DNA from: an uncultured Lachnospiraceae bacterium | GTDB lineage: Bacteria > Bacillota > Clostridia > Lachnospirales > Lachnospiraceae | NCBI GenBank assembly: GCA_949948735.1 | Contig: CATLGV010000001.1 | Location: forward strand, 62,001 to 126,000 | Direction: 5' to 3' | DNA length: 64,000 bases | Shown: positions 34,352 to 43,259 of the stretch, piece by piece | Layout of the letters: every line of letters starts with the position of its first letter | Position numbering within the stretch: the first letter of the stretch is position 1 | Program-made: the position numbers and the translations under genes | Notes under the pieces: generated by a model | What the model saw: the letters and a program-made list of their open reading frames with translations, nothing else | Databases searched by the model: none | Told to the model about the DNA's origin: nothing

Positions 34352-35632
34352 CGACAGGGACTCGCATGAAATCATCACGTTCAGCAGGAAGCTTCCGTCC
34401 TCCGTATAACAGAACATCTCTCCGCCAAGCCGCTCTGCCGCTTCCTTGACGGTTGCCAGCCCAAAGCCGTGATCGTACCCGCCCTTGTCTGTTGCGGGCA
34501 TGCTTCCCCGCTCCACATGCAGATCCGCCCTGCAGCGATTCCGGATGCGTATCAGGAAATAATTTTTATTGTACTTCATCTGTACGGAGACCTCCCGTTC
34601 CTCTACAGCAAGCCCCCTTACGGCGTCGCAGGCATTTTCCAGCCCGTTCGATAGGATCTGGCACAGCTCCATGTAAGGAAGCTCTTCCTCACCGACCTGT
34701 ATACTCATCCGCAGCTGCGCGCCCAGCTCCTCCATTTTACCGGCGTAATGAGCTAATACCGCATTCAGGTATGGATTGACGCAAAACTGTCTGGGCAGCG
34801 CATCCATTTCTTCTTCCACGCCTTTTAAATACGCTGCCGCTTCCTTGATTTTATCTGCTGCAAGCAGGCCGGAAAGCGTGACGGTGTACCCTTTCATATC
34901 ATGCTTCATCCTGCGGATACGCTGCTGATTCTCAAGCTGTGCCTCCAGTGTATTCTTCTGCGCCTGTAAAACACGCTCGTGCTGCTGTTTGCGGTAAAGC
35001 AGCAGCTGTCTGTAAAGCGATATGAAAATCGTGGCATATATCATCGGCATCAGCACAAGCACCAGTAAAAAAGCGGGAAGCTCATGCGGTCTTGCAGTAA
35101 CTATCACCGGAAAGTTCCCCATGACCGCAAGCAGGATATAGTAAAGGGCCGTCATACCCGCAAATATTCCCCAGCCGTTGGGCACCGATTCCTGCAGCTC
35201 CATATAAGGCGGCCGGATGCGGCGGACCGCCACCCACTCCACCAGCGGAAACAGCGCCAGTCTTCCGATGAACATCAGGATATACTGTCCTCCTCCGAAA
35301 TAAAAATCCGCCAAATTCGTCACCGTGATAATCCACAGCGCTACCGTATCCGCCACACAAAACGTAAAGAAAAACCTGCCGTTTCTGTCCTTCGAAATAA
35401 ACCAGAAGACCAGCAGGCTTGGCAGCGTACAGGTCAGTATAAAAACCTTCCCCATAACGCCGGCCCCATAGAGCACCAGTCCCGTTATATTCAGGACAAT
35501 CAGCGGCCCCATTGTTATCCCCGTAAGAAAAATGGTTTTCCTGCGGGAATAACGGGAGCGGTACAGCATTATGAACAGAATCAGTATGTGTATCAGGGAC
35601 CACAGCATGGATAAATCCCTAAGTATTGTCAT
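34331..35632 (-). CDS. AgrC-like sensor histidine kinase (GHKL ATPase)
   Basis: 433 residues from the ATG at 35632 (a TTG 21 nt upstream is possible). Six or seven membrane helices (~5-215), a coiled linker, the phospho-accepting H244 in RRMKHDMKGYTVTL, and a GHKL ATPase (LSNGLENACDAVRG, YDHGFGLATVKEAAERLGG). This is the HPK10 type that pairs with LytTR regulators; the nearest such regulator is at 39340-40086, not adjacent. There is no peptide pheromone gene beside it. It lies after the CheY-like gene in the same direction. Confidence 0.88.
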   Translation of the reverse strand: MTILRDLSMLWSLIHILILFIMLYRSRYSRRKTIFLTGITMGPLIVLNITGLVLYGAGVMGKVFILTCTLPSLLVFWFISKDRNGRFFFTFCVADTVALWIITVTNLADFYFGGGQYILMFIGRLALFPLVEWVAVRRIRPPYMELQESVPNGWGIFAGMTALYYILLAVMGNFPVIVTARPHELPAFLLVLVLMPMIYATIFISLYRQLLLYRKQQHERVLQAQKNTLEAQLENQQRIRRMKHDMKGYTVTLSGLLAADKIKEAAAYLKGVEEEMDALPRQFCVNPYLNAVLAHYAGKMEELGAQLRMSIQVGEEELPYMELCQILSNGLENACDAVRGLAVEEREVSVQMKYNKNYFLIRIRNRCRADLHVERGSMPATDKGGYDHGFGLATVKEAAERLGGEMFCYTEDGSFLLNVMISCESLSLAAGSL

Positions 35633-35662
35633 CTTCTCCGGCCACCTCTCCAAACAATCTCT

Positions 35663-36073
35663 TTATATATCATTCCAGCTTATCGTTTTCTCCGCGGAAG
35701 CGCCCTCCAGCACAGTGCGCACCTTATCCAGCAGGATATCCTCGTCAATCGGCTTCACCACATAATCCTTCGCGCCGCCCGCTACGGCCTTCACTACGTG
35801 ATTTTTATCGTTGTTTGACGTAAGGAAAATAACCGGCACCTTCTTCAAATGCTCCTTTTCCTTAATCATCTTCAGCATCTCATAGCCGTTAATCTCAGGC
35901 ATGTCAATATCCAGAATAATCAGGTCGGGCGTTCTGTCCTTCAGGAACTGAAGGGCCCGCATTCCGCCCGAGAACGCGTGCAAATCATACTTCTCACCCA
36001 ATACCTTCATCAGCATTTTTAAGATAATGCCGCTGTCGTCCACCGCTACAATCTTTTTCTTTCCAAATGCCAT
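35663..36073 (-). CDS. CheY-like response regulator
   Basis: 136 residues; the start at 36073 follows GGAGGACAAA. Receiver only: D12/D13 (VDDSG), phospho-acceptor D55 (IILDIDMP), T of FLTSN, and KP of VVKPIDEDIL. The C-terminal tail EKTISWNDI is short. Directly downstream of the hybrid kinase with HPt (15 nt gap), so it is the likely end point of that phosphorelay. Confidence 0.9.
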   Translation of the reverse strand: MAFGKKKIVAVDDSGIILKMLMKVLGEKYDLHAFSGGMRALQFLKDRTPDLIILDIDMPEINGYEMLKMIKEKEHLKKVPVIFLTSNNDKNHVVKAVAGGAKDYVVKPIDEDILLDKVRTVLEGASAEKTISWNDI

Positions 36074-36087
36074 TTTGTCCTCCATTC

Positions 36088-38352
36088 TCACGCTTTTTTC
36101 AGCAGCGCGATCGCCTTGTCCTCATCAAACTCGTCTTCCAGCGCAATCAGCACATTCCTTATGCAATCATGCATTTGCGGCGCCAAAGAACTGTTGATCC
36201 ATGTTTTGAGCAGCGCGATCGCCTTCTCCGTCTCAAAGTCCTCCAAAAGGGCCGCCGCCTTTTCGAGATCCTCCCCGGACAGCTGCAATACCTCTTTGCC
36301 CTCTCTGTCTGCGGCCTCGTATTTATCCTCTCCACAGTATGCATCATAAAACATCTGAAAGCCTTCCAGCGTGTTCTCCCATACGCCAAGCAGCTCTTCC
36401 CAGCAGGCATTTACATATTCCGCATTCCCTGCCTTGCTCTGCTTCTCATGCTCATATGCCAGATCCGCGAGCCGTTCCGCGCCGAGCGTTCTTGCGTTTC
36501 CCTTTAACCCGTGTACCCAAATCGCATAATCCTTCATATTTTGTTCCTGCAAAAACTGACGCATGGAATCCTGCTTCCCGCGTTCCCAGATAAACATCCG
36601 CACAAGCTCCAGGTACATGTCCATATCGTCCTTGGCATGCGCCAGTCCGTTTTCTATGGAAATCCCATATTGAAGATAGTCTTTATAGTCGGCCCGCAGC
36701 TTGATGCTTTCCGGTTCCTCCCCGGCCGGCTGCGTCCGCCTGACCAGCGCCTGGGGAAGATAGCGTTCCACTGTCTGCTCCAGCAAATCGCCGTCAATCG
36801 GCTTTGTCAAAAAATCCGCGAAGCCTTCCTTCAGATACCCCTCCCTTGCGCCGGACAGCGCGTTTGCCGTCAGGGCAATCACCGGCGTGTCCTTATTAGG
36901 GAAATCCGAAAGCTTCTGAATCTCATGGAGAGTTTCGATTCCGTCCATCTCCGGCATCATATGGTCCATAAATATCACATGGTAATGCTCTTTTTTTACC
37001 AGCTCCAGACAGCGTTTTCCGGAATCAGCCGTCGTAATGCCCATCCTGGTACGTTTGAGCAGCGATTGAAACACGGTGAGATTCATGCTGTTGTCATCCA
37101 CAACCAGCACGCGCGCCTCCGGGGCTTCAAAGGTCTGCTGCTTTTTCGAACGGCTCTGATCCCGCCTGCGCCTGATCGACTCAAAATCCCCCGCGGGCTC
37201 ATCACATACAATCCCCTGCGGAATCGTAACGGTGAAGACCGACCCTTTTCCATATTCGCTCTCTACCTTCATATCACCGTCCATCAGCTTCAGCAGCGAC
37301 ATGGTAATATTCATGCCCAGGCCGGTGCCTTCAATATTGCGGTTCTTTTCTTCATCCAGCCGCTGAAAGCTCTCAAACAGCTTCCCCATATCCTCTTTGC
37401 GGATTCCCATTCCGGTATCCTTCACGGATATGACAAGGGCGATCTGCCCTTCCTCCCGCCTTTCGTAAGCCGCCGTCAGTTCGATACCGCCCTGCGGCGT
37501 ATACTTGACCGCATTCGTAAGCAGATTGGTCACGATCTGCTTTATCCGCACGTCGTCCCCAAACAGCTTCCGCGGCAGCGTTTCATCCAGTGAAAACCGG
37601 ATATTCAGGCCCTTTTCCTGCGCGCGCAGGAATATGATATTCCATAAATCCATCAACAGATCTTCCGGCGCGTATTCCACCCGGACGATCTCCATTTTGC
37701 CGGATTCGATCTTCGACATATCCAGAATATCGTTGATCAGAAACAGCAGGGTTTTGCCTGAGCTTTGGATATTAGCCGCATAGGAAAGCAGCTGATCATC
37801 CGTACATTCCCGGAGTATCATTTCATTCATGCCAAGCACCGCGTTAATCGGCGTTCTGATCTCATGGGACATATTCGAGAGGAAAAGGCTCTTGGCCTCA
37901 TTGGCCCTGACGGCCTCGTCCTTTGCCTTCTCATATTCCTTGTTAAGCTTTCGAATCCTGTCCAGCGCAGTCTGCGCGTCGCGAAGCTCATTCAGTTCTG
38001 TGACGTCCTCCATAACGACGACTACCGATTTTTCTCCGTCGTTATGAATATAGCTTGTTGTCAGAGACAGGTTTCTTGTCTCGCCCTCAAGCACATAATC
38101 GACCGGCATATTGCTGACCTTTTCTTTTTCGTAAATGGTATCCAATATTGCCTCATTGAATGCATCCGCGCCCTCCCTGACCAGAAAAACATTGATGTAG
38201 GAATTCCCGATGTCCTCCTGCGTAAGGCCGAGCATGCGCTCTGCCGCCGGATTGAGCATGGTGATTTTCCCGTTCATGCTGATCACCATAACACCCTCCA
38301 GCAGATTTGTTACAATTTCTTTATACAAGCTGTGATTATTCTGTTCCAGCAT
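36088..38352 (-). CDS. Soluble hybrid histidine kinase: PAS, HisKA, HATPase, receiver, HPt
   Basis: 754 residues, no membrane segment. PAS (~10-125), coiled linker, HisKA with H163 (LSNMSHEIRTPINAVLG), HATPase (N280 region, DTGMGIRKED, EGTGLGMNI), receiver with D463 (VIFMDHMMPEMDG), and an HPt domain with H614 (WVHGLKGNARTLGAERL). The tail (700-754) has two similar segments, TEKAIALLKTW and EDKAIALLKKA, also visible as a 17-bp DNA repeat (36101 and 36209). A complete His-Asp-His chain in one protein would pass phosphate to the CheY-like protein next door. It follows the anti-sigma-type kinase gene. Confidence 0.93.
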   Translation of the reverse strand: MLEQNNHSLYKEIVTNLLEGVMVISMNGKITMLNPAAERMLGLTQEDIGNSYINVFLVREGADAFNEAILDTIYEKEKVSNMPVDYVLEGETRNLSLTTSYIHNDGEKSVVVVMEDVTELNELRDAQTALDRIRKLNKEYEKAKDEAVRANEAKSLFLSNMSHEIRTPINAVLGMNEMILRECTDDQLLSYAANIQSSGKTLLFLINDILDMSKIESGKMEIVRVEYAPEDLLMDLWNIIFLRAQEKGLNIRFSLDETLPRKLFGDDVRIKQIVTNLLTNAVKYTPQGGIELTAAYERREEGQIALVISVKDTGMGIRKEDMGKLFESFQRLDEEKNRNIEGTGLGMNITMSLLKLMDGDMKVESEYGKGSVFTVTIPQGIVCDEPAGDFESIRRRRDQSRSKKQQTFEAPEARVLVVDDNSMNLTVFQSLLKRTRMGITTADSGKRCLELVKKEHYHVIFMDHMMPEMDGIETLHEIQKLSDFPNKDTPVIALTANALSGAREGYLKEGFADFLTKPIDGDLLEQTVERYLPQALVRRTQPAGEEPESIKLRADYKDYLQYGISIENGLAHAKDDMDMYLELVRMFIWERGKQDSMRQFLQEQNMKDYAIWVHGLKGNARTLGAERLADLAYEHEKQSKAGNAEYVNACWEELLGVWENTLEGFQMFYDAYCGEDKYEAADREGKEVLQLSGEDLEKAAALLEDFETEKAIALLKTWINSSLAPQMHDCIRNVLIALEDEFDEDKAIALLKKA

Positions 38353-38423
38353 AGGCTTTTCTCCATGAGGCCCGTCTTTATTCTGTAAGCGCTGCCCTTT
38401 CTGCTTCCTGCCGTTTCGCAGTG

Positions 38424-38831
38424 TTACAGCTCCTTGCGTATTCTCAGAATATTCCGGCCGTCCTTATATTCGTATGTAATCTCGTTCATATTCTTTTTTA
38501 CGATATAGATTCCCAGCCCGCCGATATCCCGCTCGTCCGCGGACAGCGTCACATCCGGATCCGCCTTGGCGAGCGGGTCGTAAGGAACCCCCTGGTCAAT
38601 GAAGGTTATTACTACGGAAAGCGGCTCCTCCACCACTTCTACCCGCACTGTCGCCGGGCCCGTCCCGGGATGGTACGCGTAATGGACAATATTACTGAAC
38701 AGCTCGTCAATAGCAATATCAATCTGTGCCTGCGCCTTCATCGGGCACCCGAACTGCTCCAGCTGTTCGTCCACAAATTCAGTGATGACGGGAATGCTTC
38801 CGATTGTCGCCTCAACTGTTAATTCCTTCAT
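38424..38831 (-). CDS. RsbW/SpoIIAB-type ATP-binding anti-sigma regulator
   Basis: 135 residues: N-box AIDELFSNIVHYAY, then VVITFIDQGVPYDPLAK and the lid DIGGLGIYIVKKNMNEI, the HATPase_c_2 family. Family members phosphorylate a STAS antagonist on Ser and bind a sigma factor or another target. The STAS gene is 14 nt upstream and a SpoIIE-type phosphatase is nearby, making a full partner-switching set; no sigma factor gene is seen, so the output target is open. Confidence 0.92.
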   Translation of the reverse strand: MKELTVEATIGSIPVITEFVDEQLEQFGCPMKAQAQIDIAIDELFSNIVHYAYHPGTGPATVRVEVVEEPLSVVITFIDQGVPYDPLAKADPDVTLSADERDIGGLGIYIVKKNMNEITYEYKDGRNILRIRKEL

Positions 38832-38845
38832 ATACTGCTCCTTAT

Positions 38846-39151
38846 CTATTCTTCTATGTTAAGAATATCCAAAAATCCCGTAACCTCAAAGACCTCGTGT
38901 ATCGTCTCATTGACATTTCTTATACGCAGCTGTCCGCTTCCCCGCTTCATAAAGGTCTTGTGCGCGGACAGCAGTACGCGCAGCCCCGCAGAGGAAAGAT
39001 ATTCCAAATCCTGAAAATCCAGTATCATCTGCTGCGCACCGTCAAGGCTTGCGTTTATTTCCGCTTCCAGCTGCGGCGCTGTGGTGGTATCCAGCCGCCC
39101 CATGAGCATAAGCGTGATTTCGTTTCCGTTTTCCTTCTTTTCAATATTCAT
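38846..39151 (-). CDS. STAS-domain anti-sigma factor antagonist
   Basis: 101 residues: ITLMLMGRLDTTTAPQLE and the switch loop LEYLSSAGLRVLLSAHK. By alignment with RsbV the phospho-accepting serine would be S54. It would bind the RsbW-like protein encoded just downstream when unphosphorylated. First gene of the run STAS, RsbW-like, hybrid kinase, CheY, AgrC-like. AAGGAAGGG precedes the ATG. Confidence 0.92.
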   Translation of the reverse strand: MNIEKKENGNEITLMLMGRLDTTTAPQLEAEINASLDGAQQMILDFQDLEYLSSAGLRVLLSAHKTFMKRGSGQLRIRNVNETIHEVFEVTGFLDILNIEE

Positions 39152-39307
39152 CGCGTATCCCTTCCTTATAATCCGTCAAATCCGATAACTGCCCCGATTA
39201 TCCTGTATCATCGTATCACAAATCCAATGTATTCAGCGTAATCAGGGAACCATTTGCACTTTTTGAGGTACGCTTTGCAGTTCTAAGGAAGCAATTTCCT
39301 GTAGAAC

Positions 39308-39335
39308 AAAAAGCGCAGGCTTCCGCGCCTGCGCT
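39308..39335 (-). terminator. Terminator of the LytTR regulator transcript
   Basis: AGCGCAGGC and GCCTGCGCT (9-bp perfect stem, 6-nt loop) followed by TTTTTG on the minus strand, immediately after the stop. Confidence 0.92.
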
Positions 39336-39339
39336 GCAT

Positions 39340-40086
39340 TTATTGCGTTGTCCAGTATCCGTCCCCATCCTGCCCGCAGTAATAATCAAAATATTGTTCC
39401 CGCAGGCCGCGGTAAGCTCCTCTGGGAAGATAAATGATCTTACCGTTATCCATCTGAAGCTCCCGTGCGTTTAATTTGTTGATATGCGCCAGATTCACAA
39501 TATAGGAAACGCCAACCTTCACAAATTCCTCGCAGACGGAAAGCATTTCATACACCCTCGCCATCGTCATGCTCTGAATAAGCTGTGTGCCGTCCGATAA
39601 ATAGATACACTGGCATTTCTTCTGCGCTTCGCAATATACAATATCCTGCGCTTCCACCCTTCGCATTCCATTATCCCGAAACAGCAGGTATTTTTTCGAC
39701 GCCCCCATCCCTTTTATAAAGCGGTCAAGCACCGGAAACAGATCCTCCTGCAGGACCGGCTTGACCAGATATTGGAGCGCATTGACGTGGAAAGCCTCCA
39801 GCGCATGCTCTTTGGAGGAAGTAATAAACAGGATTTCACAGTTTTTTCCCGTTTCCCGAAGCTCCGCCGCCACTTCGGTTCCCAGCCTGCCCTGCATATA
39901 AATATCCAGAAGCAGCAAATCCGGCGCATAGTTTTCCTCCGACATCCGGCGCAGCATTTCATCCGCGCGCAGAAACGTCTCTACGGAAAAACGGCACTCC
40001 GTATGCAGTGCGCAGTAGGCCGCAAGCATATCGGAGAGATTCTCAAGTTCTGTCGGTTCATCGTCGCACAGCGCAATACGGTACAT
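39340..40086 (-). CDS. LytTR family response regulator
   Basis: 248 residues. Receiver (1-125) with D8/D9, phospho-acceptor D61 (LLLLDIYMQG) and K of LVKPVLQ; LytTR DNA-binding domain (~140-235) with YLLFRDNGMRRVEAQDIVYCEA, FVKVGVSYIVNLAHINKL. It would activate promoters with paired TACCGTTAR-like sites; none was checked. The likely kinase is the AgrC-like protein at 34331-35632, although the genes are split by about 3.7 kb of other signalling genes. It follows yitT by 27 nt. Confidence 0.92.
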   Translation of the reverse strand: MYRIALCDDEPTELENLSDMLAAYCALHTECRFSVETFLRADEMLRRMSEENYAPDLLLLDIYMQGRLGTEVAAELRETGKNCEILFITSSKEHALEAFHVNALQYLVKPVLQEDLFPVLDRFIKGMGASKKYLLFRDNGMRRVEAQDIVYCEAQKKCQCIYLSDGTQLIQSMTMARVYEMLSVCEEFVKVGVSYIVNLAHINKLNARELQMDNGKIIYLPRGAYRGLREQYFDYYCGQDGDGYWTTQ

Positions 40087-40113
40087 ATCTCTTATCCTTC
40101 TTTCGTATCTTCT

Positions 40114-40995
40114 CTAAAGCGCATCCCGCGTAATATCCTTGTAGCCTTCTCCGAAAATCTCGCTTGCCGAAGAAATAATCATAAACGCCCCTGTGTCCTC
40201 TTCCTTGACGACCTCTTCAATCCGGGGCGCCATCTGCTTTCTGGTCACGACCATCAGAAGCTCCCTGGGCGCGTTGGTATATGCGCCCTTTGCCGAAATA
40301 ATCGTCGCCGTAATATCGAGGTCCGTCAGGAACTTTTGCTTCATCCGCTCCGGATTACTGCTGATAATATAAATCAGCTTCGCCTCATCCCCGCCGTAAA
40401 GCACATAGTCCATCACAATAGAATCCACGACAACGGTGATACCCGCATAAAATGCAACCGTCATATCCTGAAATACCGCCCATGACGCCAAAATGACAAT
40501 CGTGTCAAAAAGCAGAAACAATTTGTTGGTTTTAATATGCCGCCATTTCGTCCGCAGCACTTTGATGATAATGTCAACGCCGCCGGTCGTCGCGCCCGCG
40601 CGAATCACTATGGCAAGCGAAATCCCCACAAAAGCGCCGCCAAGCACCGCCGCAATCAGCAAATCGCCCGTTACCGGCCCAAAAGGCGCCAGCGTGTTGA
40701 TAAACACCGTAATCATCGCCAGCGCATACAACGTTGAACAGATAAAACGCCATCCGAACTTCCACAGGCCCAGCACGACAATCGGCACGTTCAGCAGCAG
40801 ATTCACCGTACCTGTCGGAATCGGCACAAACCGGTTTATCAAAATGGCAATACCGGTGATGCCGCCCGGCGCAATATCGTTCGGATCCAGAAACAGGCTG
40901 ATGGCAGCGGCATATATCAATGCGGCCGCCGTTATCATCGCGTAGTTTTTTATTCGTTTCACAAGTCCGCCTGTTCTTGTTATGACCTTCTCCAC
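40114..40995 (-). CDS. YitT family membrane protein (DUF2179)
   Basis: 293 residues. Five or six membrane helices (~15-200; IALIYAAAISLFLDPNDIAPGGITGIAI near the start), glycine-rich GGVDIIIKVL, and a C-terminal soluble DUF2179 half (ERMKQKFLTDLDITATIISAKG, VVTRKQMAPRIEEVV). The function is unknown; transport or signalling is proposed. The start is a GTG at 40995 with only a weak site (an internal GTG about 30 nt later is possible). Between ilvA and the LytTR gene. Confidence 0.85.
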   Translation of the reverse strand: MEKVITRTGGLVKRIKNYAMITAAALIYAAAISLFLDPNDIAPGGITGIAILINRFVPIPTGTVNLLLNVPIVVLGLWKFGWRFICSTLYALAMITVFINTLAPFGPVTGDLLIAAVLGGAFVGISLAIVIRAGATTGGVDIIIKVLRTKWRHIKTNKLFLLFDTIVILASWAVFQDMTVAFYAGITVVVDSIVMDYVLYGGDEAKLIYIISSNPERMKQKFLTDLDITATIISAKGAYTNAPRELLMVVTRKQMAPRIEEVVKEEDTGAFMIISSASEIFGEGYKDITRDAL

Positions 40996-41030
40996 CTTAA
41001 TTGCCTATGCCTTTCTTCAAACATTCAGGG

Positions 41031-42251
41031 TTAAATAATCGTCCTTACCTGTCTGGGCTGGTAGCCGTTCTCCTCCAGCGCCTTGATAATCTGATTCTTG
41101 TGCTCCGTTCCAAAGGTTTCCAGCGTGATTCGCAGCTCTACCGCCGCGTTTCTGTTAATCGATACAAACTGGTTGTGCTCGAGCTTTATGACATTTCCGC
41201 TCTGCGCCGCGATGACCTCCGATACCTTGCTCAGCTCGCCCGGCTTATCCGGAAGCAGCACGGAAACCGTAAAGATGCGGTCCCGGAAAATCAATCCCTG
41301 CTGAACGACCGAGGACATTGTAATAATGTCCATATTGCCGCCGCTGAGAATGGACACGACCTTTTTATTCTTTACGCTCAAATGACGCAGCGCCGCTACC
41401 GTCAGCAGGCCGGAGTTTTCCACAATCATCTTATGATTTTCCACAATATCAAGGAACGATACGACCAGCTCCTCATCCGGAACCGCAATAATCTCGTCGA
41501 TATTTTCTTTAATGTATGGGAAGATCTCCTTCCCGGGAGTCTTGACCGCCGTACCGTCCGCAATCGTATTGACGCCGGGAAGCGTTACCACCTCTCCCGC
41601 CTCCAGAGACGCCTGCATGCAGTTGGCGCCTGCAGGCTCAACACCGATCACATGAATCTTGGGGTTTAGCAGCTTTGCCAGTGTGGATACACCGGTCGCA
41701 AGTCCGCCCCCGCCAATCGGGACAAGGATAATGTCCACCAGCGGAAGCTCCTTGAAAATCTCCATCGCAATCGTGCCCTGACCGGTTGCGACCGCCAAAT
41801 CGTCAAAGGGATGAATAAAGGTATACCCCTTCTCCTCGGCGAGCTGATAGGCATATTCACACGCTTCGTCATAAACGTCGCCCTTCAAAATAACCTCCGC
41901 GCCGTAGCTCTTGGTACGGTTGACCTTCATAAGCGGCGTTGTCGTGGGCATAACGATTACCGCGTTCACATTATATTTCTTCGCCGCATATGCCACACCC
42001 TGCGCATGATTCCCCGCCGATGCGGTAATCAGCCCCTTTTCACGCGCCTCCGGCGACAGCGTGCTGATCTTATAATATGCGCCGCGCAATTTGTATGCGC
42101 CTGTAAGCTGCATATTTTCCGGCTTCAGATAAACCTTGTTCCCTGTCTGTGCGCTCAGGAAATCGCTGTAAATCAGCTTCGTCTCCGAAGTGACCTTTTT
42201 GACGATTTCCGATGCTTCCTCAAACTTTTCAAGCGTCAACATTTCCGACAT
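41031..42251 (-). CDS. ilvA: Threonine ammonia-lyase (threonine deaminase) with C-terminal ACT domain
   Basis: 406 residues. PLP lysine in TGAYKLRGAYYKI, PLP phosphate loop VPIGGGGLATGVS, and a single ACT domain (TVSVLLPDKPGELSKVSEV) at the end. It makes 2-oxobutanoate from threonine; this feeds isoleucine synthesis through IlvBN/IlvC (11995-15772). The size and single ACT unit match TdcB/YgeX-like clostridial forms, which may be catabolic, so biosynthetic versus catabolic use is not decided. AAGGAGGACAGGGCA precedes the start; it follows ftsY. Confidence 0.92.
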   Translation of the reverse strand: MSEMLTLEKFEEASEIVKKVTSETKLIYSDFLSAQTGNKVYLKPENMQLTGAYKLRGAYYKISTLSPEAREKGLITASAGNHAQGVAYAAKKYNVNAVIVMPTTTPLMKVNRTKSYGAEVILKGDVYDEACEYAYQLAEEKGYTFIHPFDDLAVATGQGTIAMEIFKELPLVDIILVPIGGGGLATGVSTLAKLLNPKIHVIGVEPAGANCMQASLEAGEVVTLPGVNTIADGTAVKTPGKEIFPYIKENIDEIIAVPDEELVVSFLDIVENHKMIVENSGLLTVAALRHLSVKNKKVVSILSGGNMDIITMSSVVQQGLIFRDRIFTVSVLLPDKPGELSKVSEVIAAQSGNVIKLEHNQFVSINRNAAVELRITLETFGTEHKNQIIKALEENGYQPRQVRTII

Positions 42252-42292
42252 TGCCCTGTCCTCCTTCTTTATCGTTGGCTCTTCCCTGAAAA

Positions 42293-43246
42293 TTATTCGT
42301 CCGAGCCTGTTTCCTCCGGCTTAACGTCAAACAATGCGTTGACGAAATCCTCCGCGTTAAACTTCTGCAAATCCTCAATGGTTTCCCCAACGCCGATATA
42401 CTTAACGGGAACATTCAGCTCTGACTGTATCGCGACCGCGATACCGCCCTTGGCGGTCCCGTCCATCTTCGTCAGGATAATGCCGGTCAGATTGGCGGCC
42501 TCCCCAAATTCTCTTGCCTGCGCCATCGCGTTCTGTCCGGTAGTTCCGTCGAGGACAATCAGATTTTCCCTGTGCGCGTCCGGGAACTCCCGATCAATAA
42601 TACGGTTCATTTTCTTAAGCTCTTCCATCAGGTTCTTTTTATTATGAAGCCGTCCCGCGGTATCACAAATCAGGACGTCTACATTCCGCGCCTTCGCGGC
42701 GTTGACCGCGTCATAAATGACGGAGGCGGGATCTGCGCCGTCCGTACCGCCGATCATATCGACGCCCGCCCTGTGCGCCCACTCGGCAAGCTGCTCCCCG
42801 GCCGCCGCGCGGAACGTATCCGCCGCCGCAATCAGGACCTTTTTGCCCTGTCCTTTTAAAATTCCCGCAAGCTTGCCGACAGAGGTCGTCTTCCCCACGC
42901 CGTTTACGCCGATAATAAAGATGACGGACTGCTTTTTCTCAAAGTCATAGGCCGTCTCCCCGACGTGCATCTGCTCTTTTATGCTTTCGACCAGAAGCTG
43001 CTTGCATTCGGAGGGCTGACGGAGATGGCGTTTCTTTACCTCTTCCTTCATGCGCTCCATAATGTCGTTTGTCGCATTGACCCCGATATCGCCCATAATC
43101 AGGGTCTCCTCAAGCTCCTCATAAAAGTCGTCGTCTATCTCCGAGGCGCCGTAAAACACCGCGTCAATCCCCGCGACAATATTATCTCTTGTTTTATTCA
43201 GCCCTGCCTTCAGCCGGCCGAAAAATCCCTTTTTTTCTTCCGCCAT
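42293..43246 (-). CDS. ftsY: SRP receptor FtsY
   Basis: 317 residues: NG domains only, without the long acidic A domain. G1 GVNGVGKTTSVGKLAG, AADTFRAAAGEQL, DTAGRLHNKKNLM, TKMDGTAKGGIAVAI. An N-terminal amphipathic helix (GFFGRLKAGLNKTRDNIVAG) would bind the membrane. Receptor for Ffh-ribosome complexes. Follows smc by 13 nt, the conserved rnc-smc-ftsY order. Confidence 0.97.
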   Translation of the reverse strand: MAEEKKGFFGRLKAGLNKTRDNIVAGIDAVFYGASEIDDDFYEELEETLIMGDIGVNATNDIMERMKEEVKKRHLRQPSECKQLLVESIKEQMHVGETAYDFEKKQSVIFIIGVNGVGKTTSVGKLAGILKGQGKKVLIAAADTFRAAAGEQLAEWAHRAGVDMIGGTDGADPASVIYDAVNAAKARNVDVLICDTAGRLHNKKNLMEELKKMNRIIDREFPDAHRENLIVLDGTTGQNAMAQAREFGEAANLTGIILTKMDGTAKGGIAVAIQSELNVPVKYIGVGETIEDLQKFNAEDFVNALFDVKPEETGSDE

Positions 43247-43259
43247 CCGCTTCCCTCCT

